64,000 nt of DNA from Sphingobium sp. TKS. Lineage in GTDB: Bacteria; Pseudomonadota; Alphaproteobacteria; Sphingomonadales; Sphingomonadaceae. Positions within the stretch are counted from its first letter, which is position 1; every line of letters begins with the position of its first letter. The stretch spans positions 62,001 to 126,000 of the forward strand of contig NZ_CP005085.1 of assembly GCF_001563265.1 (NCBI RefSeq). Direction: 5' to 3'. The notes beneath the pieces were generated by a model. The model was not told where the DNA came from. It saw nothing but the letters and a program-made list of their open reading frames with translations, and did not search any database. The translations under genes were made by a program, and so were the position numbers. Below are positions 53,890 through 63,724 of the stretch, in pieces.

Positions 53890-56096
53890 TGTCGACCAAC
53901 CCTGCCATGAAGAACTCTAACCAGGATCTTCTCATTGCCGGCGATGCCAAGGCCACGCCATCGGTCGATCGGGATACTTTCTCGCTTGCACAACTGCTGA
54001 CGCGCTATTGGCAGGCCGTTGTCCGATGGCGGCTGCTGATTGCGGGCCTCGTCGCGGGAGCCGTGATAATCGGCCTTGTCGTGACCCTTCTGATGGCGCC
54101 GCTCTACACGGCTCGCTCACAGATTGAAGTGAGCCGGGAGCGGAAGAATGTCACCAATGTCGAAGGGTTGGATTCAGCCGGTGAAGGCCGGGACGTCGAA
54201 TTTTATGCGACGCAATATGCACTGCTGAAGGCAGAGTCGCTGTCGGAGCGGGTGGTGCGCGAGCTTGGCCTCGCCGAAACATCTGAATTTTTCGAAGCGC
54301 ATGGAAAGAAGCCAGCAGAACTTATTGGATTTCCCGATAATTCGCCGGAGACCAAGAAGGCGCGCGTTCGTCAGGCTGTTGCACTGCTCCAACAAAATCT
54401 CGATATCTCCCCTATCAGGGGCTCTAGATTAATCGACATCAAATATACCAGCCGCAAGCCGGAAATCTCCGCGCGTATTGCCAATGAATGGGCGCAGCAA
54501 TTCATTAGCTCGACGATGGACCGGCAGTTTGCGGCGACGGCGGATGCGAGGAAATTTCTCGAAACGCGGCTAGCGCAATTGCGCCACAAGCTGGAGCAGT
54601 CAGAGCGTGACGTCGTTAGCTATGCGAATAACAAGGGCATTGTGACGCTGGATGCTACTCGCGATCCTGAAGGGCGAACATTTACCCAGAGGACTTTGGC
54701 CTCGGCGAACCTCGAGGCGCTGAACCAGGCACTGACACAAGCCGAGGCCGAGCGCATCGCCGCAGAGAGCCGGGCAAATGGCTCTGCCGAGAACAGCCCG
54801 GAGGTTCTTACAAACCAAGCCATTGTCGATCTGCGTGCACGACGCGCCCAGGCCGCTGCGGAATATGCAAAGCTCATTCTCCAATATGAGCCCAAATATC
54901 CGGCCGCACGTGCGCTCAAGGCGCAGATGGCGACCCTCGACGCGGCCATCGCGCGCGAGGTCGAACGGATCAGCGGCAGCCGGAAGTTGGCCTTTACGGA
55001 GGCACTCAAGCGCGAGCAGGATCTCAGAGCAAAAGTCGAAGCACTAAAGCAGGTGCTAAATGACCAGCGACAGGCTTCCATCCAGCAGAATATCTATCAG
55101 CGGGATGCCGATACCAACCGACAACTCTATGACGCGCTCCTCCAGCGTTACAAGGAAATCGGCGTTGCGGGGACCGTCGGGGCGAGCAACATCGTGATCG
55201 TCGACGCGGCCAAGGTGCCGCAATCGCCATCCGCGCCCAATCTCATGCTGAATATCGCGCTTGCGACTTTGGCGGGCATCGCGCTGTCTGCAGCCGCTGT
55301 CTTCGGCCTTGAACAGATCGACGAGGGCATAAGGGAGCCCGGGGAGGTTCGTACGGCACTGGGGACTGCACTATTGGGTCATGTGCCCTTGGGCGAAGAG
55401 GCCACGATCGCCGAAATTTCAGATCCCAAATCCGAACTCGCCGAGGCCTATTTCAGCATACGGTCGAGTCTCGCCTTCGCCACGAATCACGGTCTGCCCC
55501 GCACGATTGCCGTCACGAGCACGAAACGGGGCGAAGGTAAATCGACCGGTTCCCTAGCGCTCGCAACCGTCATCGGGCGGACGGGCAAACGGGTTCTTTT
55601 GATCGATGGAGACATGCGTTCACCGACCTTGCACCGCCATTTTGGAACGGATCACAAGGAAGGGCTAAGCAACCTGCTTGCCGGTGAACCATTGCTCGAT
55701 CAAGTGAAGGCGACGGGCGAACGCGGGCTTTCGGTGCTGACCGCAGGCCCGATCCCGCCGAGCCCCGCTGAACTGCTGAGCAGCGACATGTTCCGGGAAA
55801 TCATCGCTCGTTTCCTTGAGTCTTACGATCACATCATAGTGGATACCCCACCGGTTCTGGGTCTAGCTGACGCACCCCTGATCGGGCGCCAGGTCGAGGG
55901 AGTCATCTATGTGGTGGAATCCGCCTCTACATCGCGCCGAGCCGCTCAGGCTGCCCTACAGCGTCTCGAAGCGGTGAACGCGCATCTATTTGGGGCGATC
56001 GTGAACAAGGTGGATTATTCCAAACATGGCTACGGTTATGGCTATGGGTACGGTTATGCCTATGGCAGGACGGCGGAGGTTGGCGAGGCGGGGTGA
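53889..56096 (+). CDS. Wzc-type polysaccharide co-polymerase/tyrosine autokinase
   Basis: A 735-aa inner-membrane protein: Wzz domain with two transmembrane helices (about 50-72 and 448-470) around a long coiled coil, then a BY-kinase domain: Walker A GEGKST (548-553), Walker A' LLIDGDMRSPTLHRHFG, Walker B IIVDTPP. The C terminus has a Tyr cluster, alternating Gly-Tyr at residues 715-725, the autophosphorylation site. It controls chain length and export with the Wza-type protein. Confidence 0.95.
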   Translation: MSTNPAMKNSNQDLLIAGDAKATPSVDRDTFSLAQLLTRYWQAVVRWRLLIAGLVAGAVIIGLVVTLLMAPLYTARSQIEVSRERKNVTNVEGLDSAGEGRDVEFYATQYALLKAESLSERVVRELGLAETSEFFEAHGKKPAELIGFPDNSPETKKARVRQAVALLQQNLDISPIRGSRLIDIKYTSRKPEISARIANEWAQQFISSTMDRQFAATADARKFLETRLAQLRHKLEQSERDVVSYANNKGIVTLDATRDPEGRTFTQRTLASANLEALNQALTQAEAERIAAESRANGSAENSPEVLTNQAIVDLRARRAQAAAEYAKLILQYEPKYPAARALKAQMATLDAAIAREVERISGSRKLAFTEALKREQDLRAKVEALKQVLNDQRQASIQQNIYQRDADTNRQLYDALLQRYKEIGVAGTVGASNIVIVDAAKVPQSPSAPNLMLNIALATLAGIALSAAAVFGLEQIDEGIREPGEVRTALGTALLGHVPLGEEATIAEISDPKSELAEAYFSIRSSLAFATNHGLPRTIAVTSTKRGEGKSTGSLALATVIGRTGKRVLLIDGDMRSPTLHRHFGTDHKEGLSNLLAGEPLLDQVKATGERGLSVLTAGPIPPSPAELLSSDMFREIIARFLESYDHIIVDTPPVLGLADAPLIGRQVEGVIYVVESASTSRRAAQAALQRLEAVNAHLFGAIVNKVDYSKHGYGYGYGYGYAYGRTAEVGEAG

Positions 56097-57283
56097 CGCT
56101 CCTGCTGTCACGCATAGGACTGCCGCGAGCCTTTATAACGCTAAAGCTCCTTAGCGTCCTTGTCCTACTCGCCAGCCTCGGCATGCCGGCTGCTCGTTAC
56201 GGCCTGAAAATTTATTGGTTCGGTGTTCGATATCCGCAAGACGGGGGGGATTTCAGGGCAGAGGCGACGCTACGAGGCAAGAATAGCTTAGGAACGGCGA
56301 GTGCGCGGTGCGGAACCAGCGCACACATCCGGCAGCGATTGCAGGCAGAGCCCCTCTCGCCCGACATGCTATGGTGCTGGAGCATCGTGAGCGCTGATGA
56401 GAGGGCGGATACCGCCCTTCATTTGGCTGCCGACGTCTCGAGGCGCAACATGCAGGTACAGGCCGCTCTCCTGCAGCGGGCGGCCGAAGCGGATGATGCA
56501 GCTGACGTCCTGGCGCATATCGACCGGATCTTGCGCGTCTATCCAGAAACCGGAAGCGAAATCCTCCCCGGCCTTGCGGGATTGATCGCGACCAGCGAGG
56601 GGAGGGCGCTTCTATCTCCTTACGTCGATCGCCCGTGGTTCCTGCCTCTCGTGAGCCAGGCGGTTCGCCGGCAGGTCGAGCCTGGAGCGATCGCGCTCAT
56701 GCTGTCGAGCCGGCGCCGGGCCGGAGGAAGTTTGCCCAAGGAACTCATTTCGGTGCTGATCGCGAAAATGCTTGAGCAGGATGCGTTTCCCGAGGCGAGG
56801 AAGTGGGCTGCCGCGCTGTCGGGGAAACCAGAGACACTGCTGGATTATTTTGGCGCGTCGCCTCTCACGGTGAATCAGGTTTACGCTCCGCTGACATGGA
56901 GGCTTCCGGCCGGCCGCGAGGTGAGCGGCACGTATCGCCCGCATGGCGCAATCGAATTCCTTGTGGCGCCAGACAGTTTCCTTAAACTGCTCGAACGGTC
57001 CACTGCCTATAAGCCGGGTATCTATAGTTTCCGGCAAGAGACAAAGATGAGGACGGGATCGCTCATGCTGGAATGGATCCTTTATTGTAACCGCTCGGCA
57101 CAGTATCGGCCTCTCTGGCGCCAGGATCTGAACCCTGGTGATGTGCGTGAGGAACGGATCCCGGCCAGGATCGATCCAGGCTGCACACGGCAGAGATGGG
57201 TTTTGAGAGCCAATACAGGTGCGTCCGCCTGGCCCATGAGCCTTGCCGTAGGACTTAATGGTCTCGAAGCGGTGCCGCAATAA
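56093..57283 (+). CDS. uncharacterised membrane-anchored protein of the export operon
   Basis: A 396-aa protein with a GTG start overlapping the kinase stop (GTGA). One N-terminal transmembrane helix (about 16-35), then an all-helical region (residues 90-270, repeat-like, ALHLAADVSRRNMQVQAALLQRA) and a beta-rich C-terminal domain with YRPHGAIEF and GVNGLEAVP-like ending. The middle resembles TPR-like helices. It is translationally coupled to the kinase and probably takes part in polysaccharide assembly; exact role unknown. Confidence 0.6.
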   Translation: MTLLLSRIGLPRAFITLKLLSVLVLLASLGMPAARYGLKIYWFGVRYPQDGGDFRAEATLRGKNSLGTASARCGTSAHIRQRLQAEPLSPDMLWCWSIVSADERADTALHLAADVSRRNMQVQAALLQRAAEADDAADVLAHIDRILRVYPETGSEILPGLAGLIATSEGRALLSPYVDRPWFLPLVSQAVRRQVEPGAIALMLSSRRRAGGSLPKELISVLIAKMLEQDAFPEARKWAAALSGKPETLLDYFGASPLTVNQVYAPLTWRLPAGREVSGTYRPHGAIEFLVAPDSFLKLLERSTAYKPGIYSFRQETKMRTGSLMLEWILYCNRSAQYRPLWRQDLNPGDVREERIPARIDPGCTRQRWVLRANTGASAWPMSLAVGLNGLEAVPQ

Positions 57284-57318
57284 CTCAGTGCGCGTTGCAC
57301 GGGATCATTGATACCCAT

Positions 57319-57344
57319 ATCCGGCGCCACCCCTGTCGCCGGAT
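57319..57344. terminator. inverted repeat after export operon
   Basis: ATCCGGCG and CGCCGGAT are perfect 8-bp arms around a 10-base loop, 36 bp after the stop of the last gene. No T-run follows. Possibly a weak transcript end or mRNA-stabilising hairpin. Confidence 0.35.
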
Positions 57345-57801
57345 CGCCCGGAGCCCCCAAAAATGGCGGTGACCCAGCCTGCGTTACCGCGCCGGGCGGC
57401 CCCCTGCATTCATCTGAATGCAGGGGGCATTCATTTCTCGGGGCTGTCATACCCAATGACGTGATCGGGCTGAAGAGGCCGGGGTAAATATGCTGCATGT
57501 ACCCGGGACGTTCGGGCATGAGCGCGGGTATGACGTCGGTACTTCCTAACATCTTGGACAGTGTGTGAGCAGTACGCTGTCTGCGGGACGGAAGAAGCAT
57601 CGATACAAATATCTGATCACCAGTTTTCTAACCGAAATCATCAGACTATGCTATGTGGCGTTTCGAGCTGTCATGCATTGAACGAATCTACAAGCTGACC
57701 GGTTGTACTCAGTGATGATGTGATGTGCGTGATTCATGCCATTTCACTTGCCTCACCATGTGTTGCATGGCATTCGCAAATAATCAAACGGGAGAATGAT
57801 A
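57345..57801. other. intergenic after export operon
   Basis: About 450 bp with the hairpins listed separately and no supported gene. The A+T-richer part at 57600-57790 presumably carries the promoter of the small gene that follows. Confidence 0.5.
57399..57428. terminator. perfect 14-bp hairpin, probable strong terminator
   Basis: GCCCCCTGCATTCA, 2-base loop, TGAATGCAGGGGGC. Perfect pairing of 14 bp, rich in G+C at the base. ATTCATTTCTC follows, a modest T-rich tail. Read from either side it could stop transcripts of the export operon. Confidence 0.6.
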
Positions 57802-58056
57802 ATGTCTCTGATCAAATCCTTGGTCGCAGGGGCTGCGGTCGCAGCATTGGGATGTGCGATCCCCGCTCAGGCAGTTACTAGCAATGTCAAGCCTAGCTTT
57901 TCCAAGAAGGTCAGGGCTTCAACCCCCGTCAAGAAGGGCGAGCGCATTGCACCAGTGCTGTTGACGGCGTTGATTATCGGCGGCATCACGGCAACCGCCG
58001 TTACAGTGGCTGCCGTCGCACGAGCGGATGACAAAGGCAGCCCCGCCAGTCCTTAG
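57802..58056 (+). CDS. small exported/membrane protein
   Basis: 84 aa. An N-terminal signal-like segment (LIKSLVAGAAVAALGCAIPAQA) precedes a Lys/Pro/Ser-rich stretch and a second hydrophobic helix (VLLTALIIGGITATAVTVAAVA), with a charged tail (RADDKGSPAS). ATG 57802 is chosen because GGGAG lies 7 bases upstream; an in-frame ATG at 57796 is too close to it. No family recognised. Confidence 0.6.
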   Translation: MSLIKSLVAGAAVAALGCAIPAQAVTSNVKPSFSKKVRASTPVKKGERIAPVLLTALIIGGITATAVTVAAVARADDKGSPASP

Positions 58057-58251
58057 CCGCGTAGCGCTCGGCGGTGCCTGGTAGATGAATGGCGATTCTG
58101 AAATGCCGTAGCTTTCGTAATGGGTTTGATGTTCCCCGATTTATGGCCTTGCCGACGCTCCTTCTAACTCCCGCTTGACAAGGGAGCGGCAGTTCCGACT
58201 ACGGATGTCGTGGACGGTGTTTGCAGGTCCGAAGGGGAATGGGGGGATTTG

Positions 58252-59079
58252 ATGAAGCAGTTCTTGCTGTGCGCGACATTTGCTTTGCCTCTGGTGCTGG
58301 GAGGCTGCGCTACCACCAGCTTCGCACCGCCCAGGGTTCATGAGGACAAGGCTATTGCGGCAAACGGCAGATGCCCTGCTGGGAAGCCGTCGGATGAAGC
58401 GGCGGCCATTGAGCCGGACGTCACCGGGGCACTGCAGCTCGTCGACAATTTCCGCATTTCCTACGATTGTGCATTTCAGCAGTTGGCTAATGGAAGGCAG
58501 GTTTTCCAGGTGCCTGCAGCACTGGCACTGGCGGGTGGAGCAACAGCGGCGGCGCTGGGCGCGGGGCCAGACGCTGCTATCGCGACAGGTGCCGGGGCAT
58601 CGCTGTTCAATCATGGCAACAGCTATTACGCACCCCAGGACAAGGCGAGGATTGTCGCTGCCGCACTGGATGCGATCATGTGCATCAAACGGGAAGCCTC
58701 GGGCATCAGCACCCAGGTGCAGAACGGCACGGCGCCCTTCGCCTCCATCGTCGGAGGTGGAACGATAACACTCGAGCCGGAAAGGCAGTATTTCCAGCTT
58801 GTATCCTCGAGCCTCCAATCCGTTCAGGCGATTGTGGGTGAGCGATTGATGTCGGTGGGTAGTTATTCGCCGAGCGCGATTGCCGACGAGATTCGGGCGC
58901 TTGGCAATAAACTCGACAAGGCAGAGGATCCGGCCGCCTCCAACGCGGTCCAGGCTAGCCTGCGGTCGGTCGGGCTCACGTCCTCTACCGGTCTCGATGC
59001 AGCGGTAGTAAGCCAGATCGAACTGCAGCAGCTGGCGCCCAGGCTAGACCTTTGCACGGTGCGGGCAAAATCTGGCTAA
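58252..59079 (+). CDS. putative lipoprotein, uncharacterised
   Basis: A 275-aa protein with a signal peptide ending in LGGC (Cys near residue 20), then a mostly helical mature part: a hydrophobic Ala/Gly stretch (AALALAGGATAAALGAGPD) and coiled-coil-like C terminus. The frame is open to 58210, but ATG 58252 places the signal correctly. No domain identified. Stand-alone gene. Confidence 0.6.
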   Translation: MKQFLLCATFALPLVLGGCATTSFAPPRVHEDKAIAANGRCPAGKPSDEAAAIEPDVTGALQLVDNFRISYDCAFQQLANGRQVFQVPAALALAGGATAAALGAGPDAAIATGAGASLFNHGNSYYAPQDKARIVAAALDAIMCIKREASGISTQVQNGTAPFASIVGGGTITLEPERQYFQLVSSSLQSVQAIVGERLMSVGSYSPSAIADEIRALGNKLDKAEDPAASNAVQASLRSVGLTSSTGLDAAVVSQIELQQLAPRLDLCTVRAKSG

Positions 59080-59716
59080 AGAGCGGGAAAGTTCGACGGG
59101 CGTGACCCCGCGAGCGTCTTGGGCGAGAAAGTAACTGTCAGTCGCAATGAGATGAGCTGGCCAATATATGGTATAGAGGTTGCAAAGACATTCATGAACG
59201 GCTTGGTCGGATTGATCCGACGGAAAGAAATATCGTCGCCGACTGGCCGGATCTTTGAAGTGACTGCGTAAAGACAATGTGGTGATGCCCCTGAGCCTAG
59301 ACATCGCCACACAACGACGGAGTTTGGCGAAAGCATCGCTGCTCGCGACAATTCTACCCATCGCTTGCCTGTCTAAATAAGCAAAGTGAAACGTCCGCTC
59401 CGCAAAGTACAGTTCTCCGGTTGGAACTGTTGCCAGGGCAAAATTAACCTTGGCAACAAGATTGGCATCCTGCCGGGGCAGCACTAGCATCTCCACCAAG
59501 CGGGCACCTCGGCGGCCAGGAGAGGTCGGTGGTCAGTCCAAAGGGAGACTCCCGGCGTGCAGCGCTGAGGTGTTCGAGTGCACTGAAACGTGGCTCATGG
59601 AAGGAGAGGTCCGTTCTGCCACGCTGGTCCTTATAATCGTTGAGCCTATCGTCGACGATCGTCCGGGCGGGGTTGGAAACGATAATCATTGGCTCGCCAC
59701 CGCGCCATTTTTCCGC
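59080..59716. other. intergenic, no supported gene
   Basis: About 640 bp. Minus-strand frames 59044-59499 and 59444-59689 abut in different registers and could be remnants of one old gene, but neither matches a known family. Confidence 0.4.
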
Positions 59717-60013
59717 TCATTCGCAGCCCACGCCGTCGGCGTCGCGATCGAGATGCCGTCCATATCCTGGATCGCCGACGCGGACGGGGGCAGCGCCGGC
59801 GGCACGGGCAGCCGAGCAATTGGCGAATATCCGCCGTCCACCGCCTTTGCTCGGCAATGCCTGTCTGCGACCGGGAACGGTGGATGCTTTGTGGCAATGA
59901 TAATCGCCAGTTTTGCGGTTATTGTGGCAGCCTTGCGCGTTCAGTCCACCCGGGTGTCCGTGGACAGGCACTGCCATCAAGGCAACCACGCCGAATATCG
60001 TTAGTCGTCGCAT
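59717..60013 (-). CDS. YHYH/excalibur calcium-binding protein
   Basis: A 98-aa secreted protein. Signal peptide (MRRLTIFGVVALMAVP..), then HPGGLNAQGCHNNRKTGDYHCH, the YHYH-domain pattern, and a C-terminal excalibur domain: FANCSAARAAGAAPVRVGDPGYGRHLDRDADGVGCE with the Asp-rich DRDADGVGCE loop. Probably a periplasmic metal-binding protein; function unknown. ATG 60013 has GGAAG upstream; an ATG at 60040 has no site. Confidence 0.75.
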   Translation of the reverse strand: MRRLTIFGVVALMAVPVHGHPGGLNAQGCHNNRKTGDYHCHKASTVPGRRQALPSKGGGRRIFANCSAARAAGAAPVRVGDPGYGRHLDRDADGVGCE

Positions 60014-60386
60014 ACGGGTCTTCCGTCTGTGCGTTTTCATGGTTTTTTCTGTGAAGCGGAATCTTTTACGACCGCGAGACCGCAGCCCTTTGAAGAAGCC
60101 TGAGGGGCGAGCATCATGTCCACCGTTTCAACTCCGGCGCTACCCTTTTTGCCCACGGCTGTTGCTCTTTTCCATTTGCGGCATGCGCATAGTAGTGCGC
60201 GCGCCGCCAGCGCTCGAGCGTGAGGGCGGTGCCAATCCGGCGAGAACGCTCGTGACAGGAACATCCAGCGGTCGCTCGACAAAGACCAGGCGAAGATCTG
60301 TCCAGGATTGCCGACCAGCCGTCATTGATCCGGCACGGCATGAATGACTCCAATCGACACGCTTTGCTGTTCCGGACCAGTCCTTG
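60014..60386. other. intergenic, no gene recognised
   Basis: About 370 bp upstream of the YHYH/excalibur gene and downstream of glmS, both on the minus strand. Only shadow frames were seen. Confidence 0.45.
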
Positions 60387-62210
60387 TCATTCCACTGTGA
60401 CGGATTTGGCCAGATTGCGCGGTTGATCGACATCCGTCCCCTTGGCCAGCGCCACATGATAGGCGAGCAACTGCACGGGCACGGCGTAGACCATCGGCGC
60501 GATCAGGGGATGGACCTTGGGCATGGTGATGGTGGCAATGCAGCCTTCACCCGCCGCCTGCACCCCGTCATAGTCGGAGATGAGCACCACCTTGCCACCG
60601 CGTGCCTGGACCTCCTGCATGTTGCTGACCGTCTTTTCGAACAGAGGACCGCTAGGCGCCAGGACGATCACCGGCACAGTGTCGTCGATGAGTGCGATCG
60701 GACCATGTTTCATCTCTCCCGCGGCATAGCCCTCTGCGTGAATATAGCTGATCTCCTTGAGTTTGAGCGCTCCTTCGAGCGCGAGCGGATAATCGGGGCC
60801 GCGTCCAAGATAAAGTACATCCCTGGCATGGGCCACGAGATCAGCCATCGCCTCGATCGTTTCGTCGTAGGCGAGCGCTGCGTTGAGCGCTGACGGCGCC
60901 TCGGCGAGATGACGGACAAGCTCCCTTTCTTCACCTGGGTTGAGCCGTCCCTTCGCGCGCGCGAGATTGGCGGCAAAGGCGGCAAGAACGGCGAGTTGGC
61001 AGGTAAAGGCCTTGGTGGAAGCAACACCGATTTCAGGCCCGGCATGCGTGGGAAGCAGGAGGTCGGCTTCCCGTGCCATGCTGCTCGTGGGCACATTGAC
61101 CACCGCGGCGATCTTCTGGCCTTCAGCTTTGGCATGACGCAGAGCCGCGAGCGTATCAGCGGTCTCGCCGGACTGGCTGATCACGATCATCAGCCCGCCA
61201 TCTGCCATGACCGGCGCACGGTAGCGAAATTCACTGGCGACATCGATATCGACAGGGACGCGGGCGAACTGCTCGAACCAATATTTGGCAACCATGCCGG
61301 CATAATAACTGGTCCCGCATGCCACGATCGTCACGCGTCGAATTGCGTCTAGGTCAAAATCGGGAACGGGCAATGCGAGCTGGTCGTCCATCCTGCGTAG
61401 ATAAGAGCGCAGTGTCTGGGCGACGACGACGGGCTGCTCGTAAATCTCCTTGAGCATGTAGTGACGATGATTGCCCTTGGAGATAAGTTCTCCGGTGACG
61501 CCTGAGACGGTGACGGGCCGTTCCACCGGCTGATTGTACTTGTCGAAGATTTCCGCTCCGTCAGGGGTGACAATGACCCAGTCCCCTTCCTCGAGATAAG
61601 CAATGCGCTGGGTAAGCGACGCCAACGCGAGGGCATCCGATCCGAGATAAGTCTCCCCATCGCCATAGCCGACAACGAGCGGCGATCCGAGGCGCGCGCC
61701 AATCAGCATGTGGGGATGGCTACGGAACAGGATCGCGAGCGCGAACGCGCCATGCAGGCGCGGCAGGACCTGCGCGATCGCCTGACGAGGCGTGGCCCTC
61801 TCCTCGATCAGTTCGCTCAGCAGATGGGCGACCACCTCCGTGTCGGTCTGGCTCTCGAAGCTGTGGCCGCGCGTCATCAGCTCCTCGCGCAGCGGCTTGA
61901 AATTCTCGATGATGCCATTGTGTACGAGCGCGACCTCTTCGGTCGCATGCGGGTGCGCGTTGGCGGTTGTAGGCATGCCGTGCGTTGCCCAACGCGTGTG
62001 TCCGATGCCCGTGGACCCTGAGAGAGGCTCCCTCTCCAGCACGTCTACAAGATTGGCAAGCTTGCCTTCTGCCCGCCGCCGGTCGATGGCATGATTGTGG
62101 AGCGTCGCGACACCAGCACTGTCATAGCCGCGATATTCAAGGCGCTTTAGGCCATCGACGAGCCGCCTAGCGGCGTCACCTTTGCCTGCGATGGCGATTA
62201 TGCCGCACAT
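60387..62210 (-). CDS. glmS: glutamine-fructose-6-phosphate aminotransferase (isomerising)
   Basis: A 607-aa enzyme forming glucosamine-6-phosphate from fructose-6-phosphate and glutamine. Cys2 nucleophile in MCGIIAIAG, HTRWATHG, HNGIIENF, then two SIS domains (ISQSGETADTLAALRHAK; EGALKLKEISYIHAEGYAAGEMKHGPIALI) ending PRNLAKSVTVE. ATG 62210 is the family start; the frame extends 5 codons upstream. It may supply UDP-GlcNAc for the polysaccharide and for PseB, or be the housekeeping copy. Confidence 0.97.
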   Translation of the reverse strand: MCGIIAIAGKGDAARRLVDGLKRLEYRGYDSAGVATLHNHAIDRRRAEGKLANLVDVLEREPLSGSTGIGHTRWATHGMPTTANAHPHATEEVALVHNGIIENFKPLREELMTRGHSFESQTDTEVVAHLLSELIEERATPRQAIAQVLPRLHGAFALAILFRSHPHMLIGARLGSPLVVGYGDGETYLGSDALALASLTQRIAYLEEGDWVIVTPDGAEIFDKYNQPVERPVTVSGVTGELISKGNHRHYMLKEIYEQPVVVAQTLRSYLRRMDDQLALPVPDFDLDAIRRVTIVACGTSYYAGMVAKYWFEQFARVPVDIDVASEFRYRAPVMADGGLMIVISQSGETADTLAALRHAKAEGQKIAAVVNVPTSSMAREADLLLPTHAGPEIGVASTKAFTCQLAVLAAFAANLARAKGRLNPGEERELVRHLAEAPSALNAALAYDETIEAMADLVAHARDVLYLGRGPDYPLALEGALKLKEISYIHAEGYAAGEMKHGPIALIDDTVPVIVLAPSGPLFEKTVSNMQEVQARGGKVVLISDYDGVQAAGEGCIATITMPKVHPLIAPMVYAVPVQLLAYHVALAKGTDVDQPRNLAKSVTVE

Positions 62211-62349
62211 GAAAAATTTCCCCAATCCAAGATTACCAAAGTTAGTTAGTAGCCGGCTGGCGCGGCCCGGCGCGGCTTGCTTTCATGCCTGGGGCGGTCG
62301 GGAGCCGTTAGCGTTCTGCGCGGCAAGAATGCCTTGCCGGGCTTATGGA

Positions 62350-63657
62350 TCAGCGCGATCCAAAGCCTGTGACCATGGTGCGGACCGTCATGAGGATGAT
62401 CGCGAAATCCAGCCAGATCGAAAAATATTTGATATAGTAGAAGTCATATTCCAGCTTGACCGTGACGGCATCGGCCAACGCGACATTGCCCTGACGAACG
62501 GCAGCCCAGCCAGAGATGCCCGGGCGAACGCTATGCCGGTAACAATAGAAGGGAATCGAGCGATCATAGTCGCGCGAGAGACGCAGGGCCTCAGGACGTG
62601 GCCCGATCCAGCTCATGTCGCCGAAAAGGACGTTGAAGATCTGCGGCAACTCATCGAGCCTGGACATGCGCAGAAGATGGCCGAGCCGCGTGATCCTTGG
62701 ATCGCGCTCCTGGGTGTAGAGGGGCCCCGCGACGTCGTTGCGCATCGTACGCAGCTTATAGCAGGTGAACAGCCGGCCCTGATAGCCAACGCGGGTCTGC
62801 CGGAAAATCGGCGAGCCACGGCTTTCAAGCCTGATCAACAGGCAGCAACAGGCGAGGATCAGGAGCACAACCGGCAGGAGGAAGAGGGCCAGCGAGAAAT
62901 CAAGGATGCGCTTAAGCCGCAGATAGGGAAGCGAGGGCAGGAGTTGGCCGAAGACAAGCTCGGGCTTTGAGCGCAGGCGGACGCGTCCCGTCATCATTTC
63001 GCTTACATGATCAAGGTCATAGACGGGGATATTACGCAGCACGGCGCGCGCAAAAAATCGCTCCCAGGCCGGCGGATAGTCGCGGCTGCTGTCATAGACG
63101 ATGGCGTGAACGCCAGACGGCATCCGGGTCTGGTTCCATGGGAGCCAGATCACCCTGGCAGCCTGCATCTCAGACGTGACCTCCGGGATGCCGACAAGCG
63201 CCAGCACCGGACATCCGAGGCGCGAACGCAGGACGGTAAGCCCCGTGTGCCATATGATGCCGGCCAGGAAGCCTGTCGCCAGGTGATAGAAGCCGAGCTT
63301 TCGGAAAATAAGGCTCATAAGGAACATCACCGTCGCAAAGGCGACCGTGAACACGGGGAGGATGATGATCTTTGCATCGACGAAGGGCAGGGGGCTGGTT
63401 CGGCGCAACATCAGATGGGCAAGGAGCAGCGCGGCCGCTGTCGCATAAAGCATCGGATCGAGGGGCGCGATCGGACGGGCCCACGCTTGCTCAGAAGCAA
63501 ACAGTGGATGCAGAAGTTCAGGGATCACGACACCGAGTAGCAGAACGCCGGCAATGGCGAAGCGGTTGCTCGAAACGAGCTGATGGACGATCTTGCGCAA
63601 CCGGCTTTGCCGATATGCTCCCTGATGATGCAGGTGAAATGGATGAACGGTCATCAA
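62350..63657 (-). CDS. polyprenyl-phosphate sugar-1-phosphate transferase
   Basis: A 435-aa membrane protein with four or five N-terminal helices, a nucleotide-binding-like CoA/Rossmann region, a further helix (about 270-292) and the bacterial sugar-transferase domain: GSPIFRQTRVGYQGRLFTCYKLRTMR, RMSRLDELPQIFNVLFGDMSWIGPRPE, RPGISGWAAV and LEYDFYYIKYFS. It puts the first sugar-phosphate on undecaprenyl phosphate, starting the repeat unit. Faces the antiterminator gene, same strand, 67 bp downstream. Confidence 0.93.
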   Translation of the reverse strand: MMTVHPFHLHHQGAYRQSRLRKIVHQLVSSNRFAIAGVLLLGVVIPELLHPLFASEQAWARPIAPLDPMLYATAAALLLAHLMLRRTSPLPFVDAKIIILPVFTVAFATVMFLMSLIFRKLGFYHLATGFLAGIIWHTGLTVLRSRLGCPVLALVGIPEVTSEMQAARVIWLPWNQTRMPSGVHAIVYDSSRDYPPAWERFFARAVLRNIPVYDLDHVSEMMTGRVRLRSKPELVFGQLLPSLPYLRLKRILDFSLALFLLPVVLLILACCCLLIRLESRGSPIFRQTRVGYQGRLFTCYKLRTMRNDVAGPLYTQERDPRITRLGHLLRMSRLDELPQIFNVLFGDMSWIGPRPEALRLSRDYDRSIPFYCYRHSVRPGISGWAAVRQGNVALADAVTVKLEYDFYYIKYFSIWLDFAIILMTVRTMVTGFGSR

Positions 63658-63724
63658 CTTATCCCCCTAGAAGCCCGCCTCGCGCCAGCGCATCGGGTCA
63701 AGCGCTCGCGACGCTGCGTCTCGA

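Noticed and set aside
59044..59499. 151-aa minus-strand frame after the lipoprotein
   Set aside because: No family recognised and it overlaps the lipoprotein end; kept only as possible remnant.
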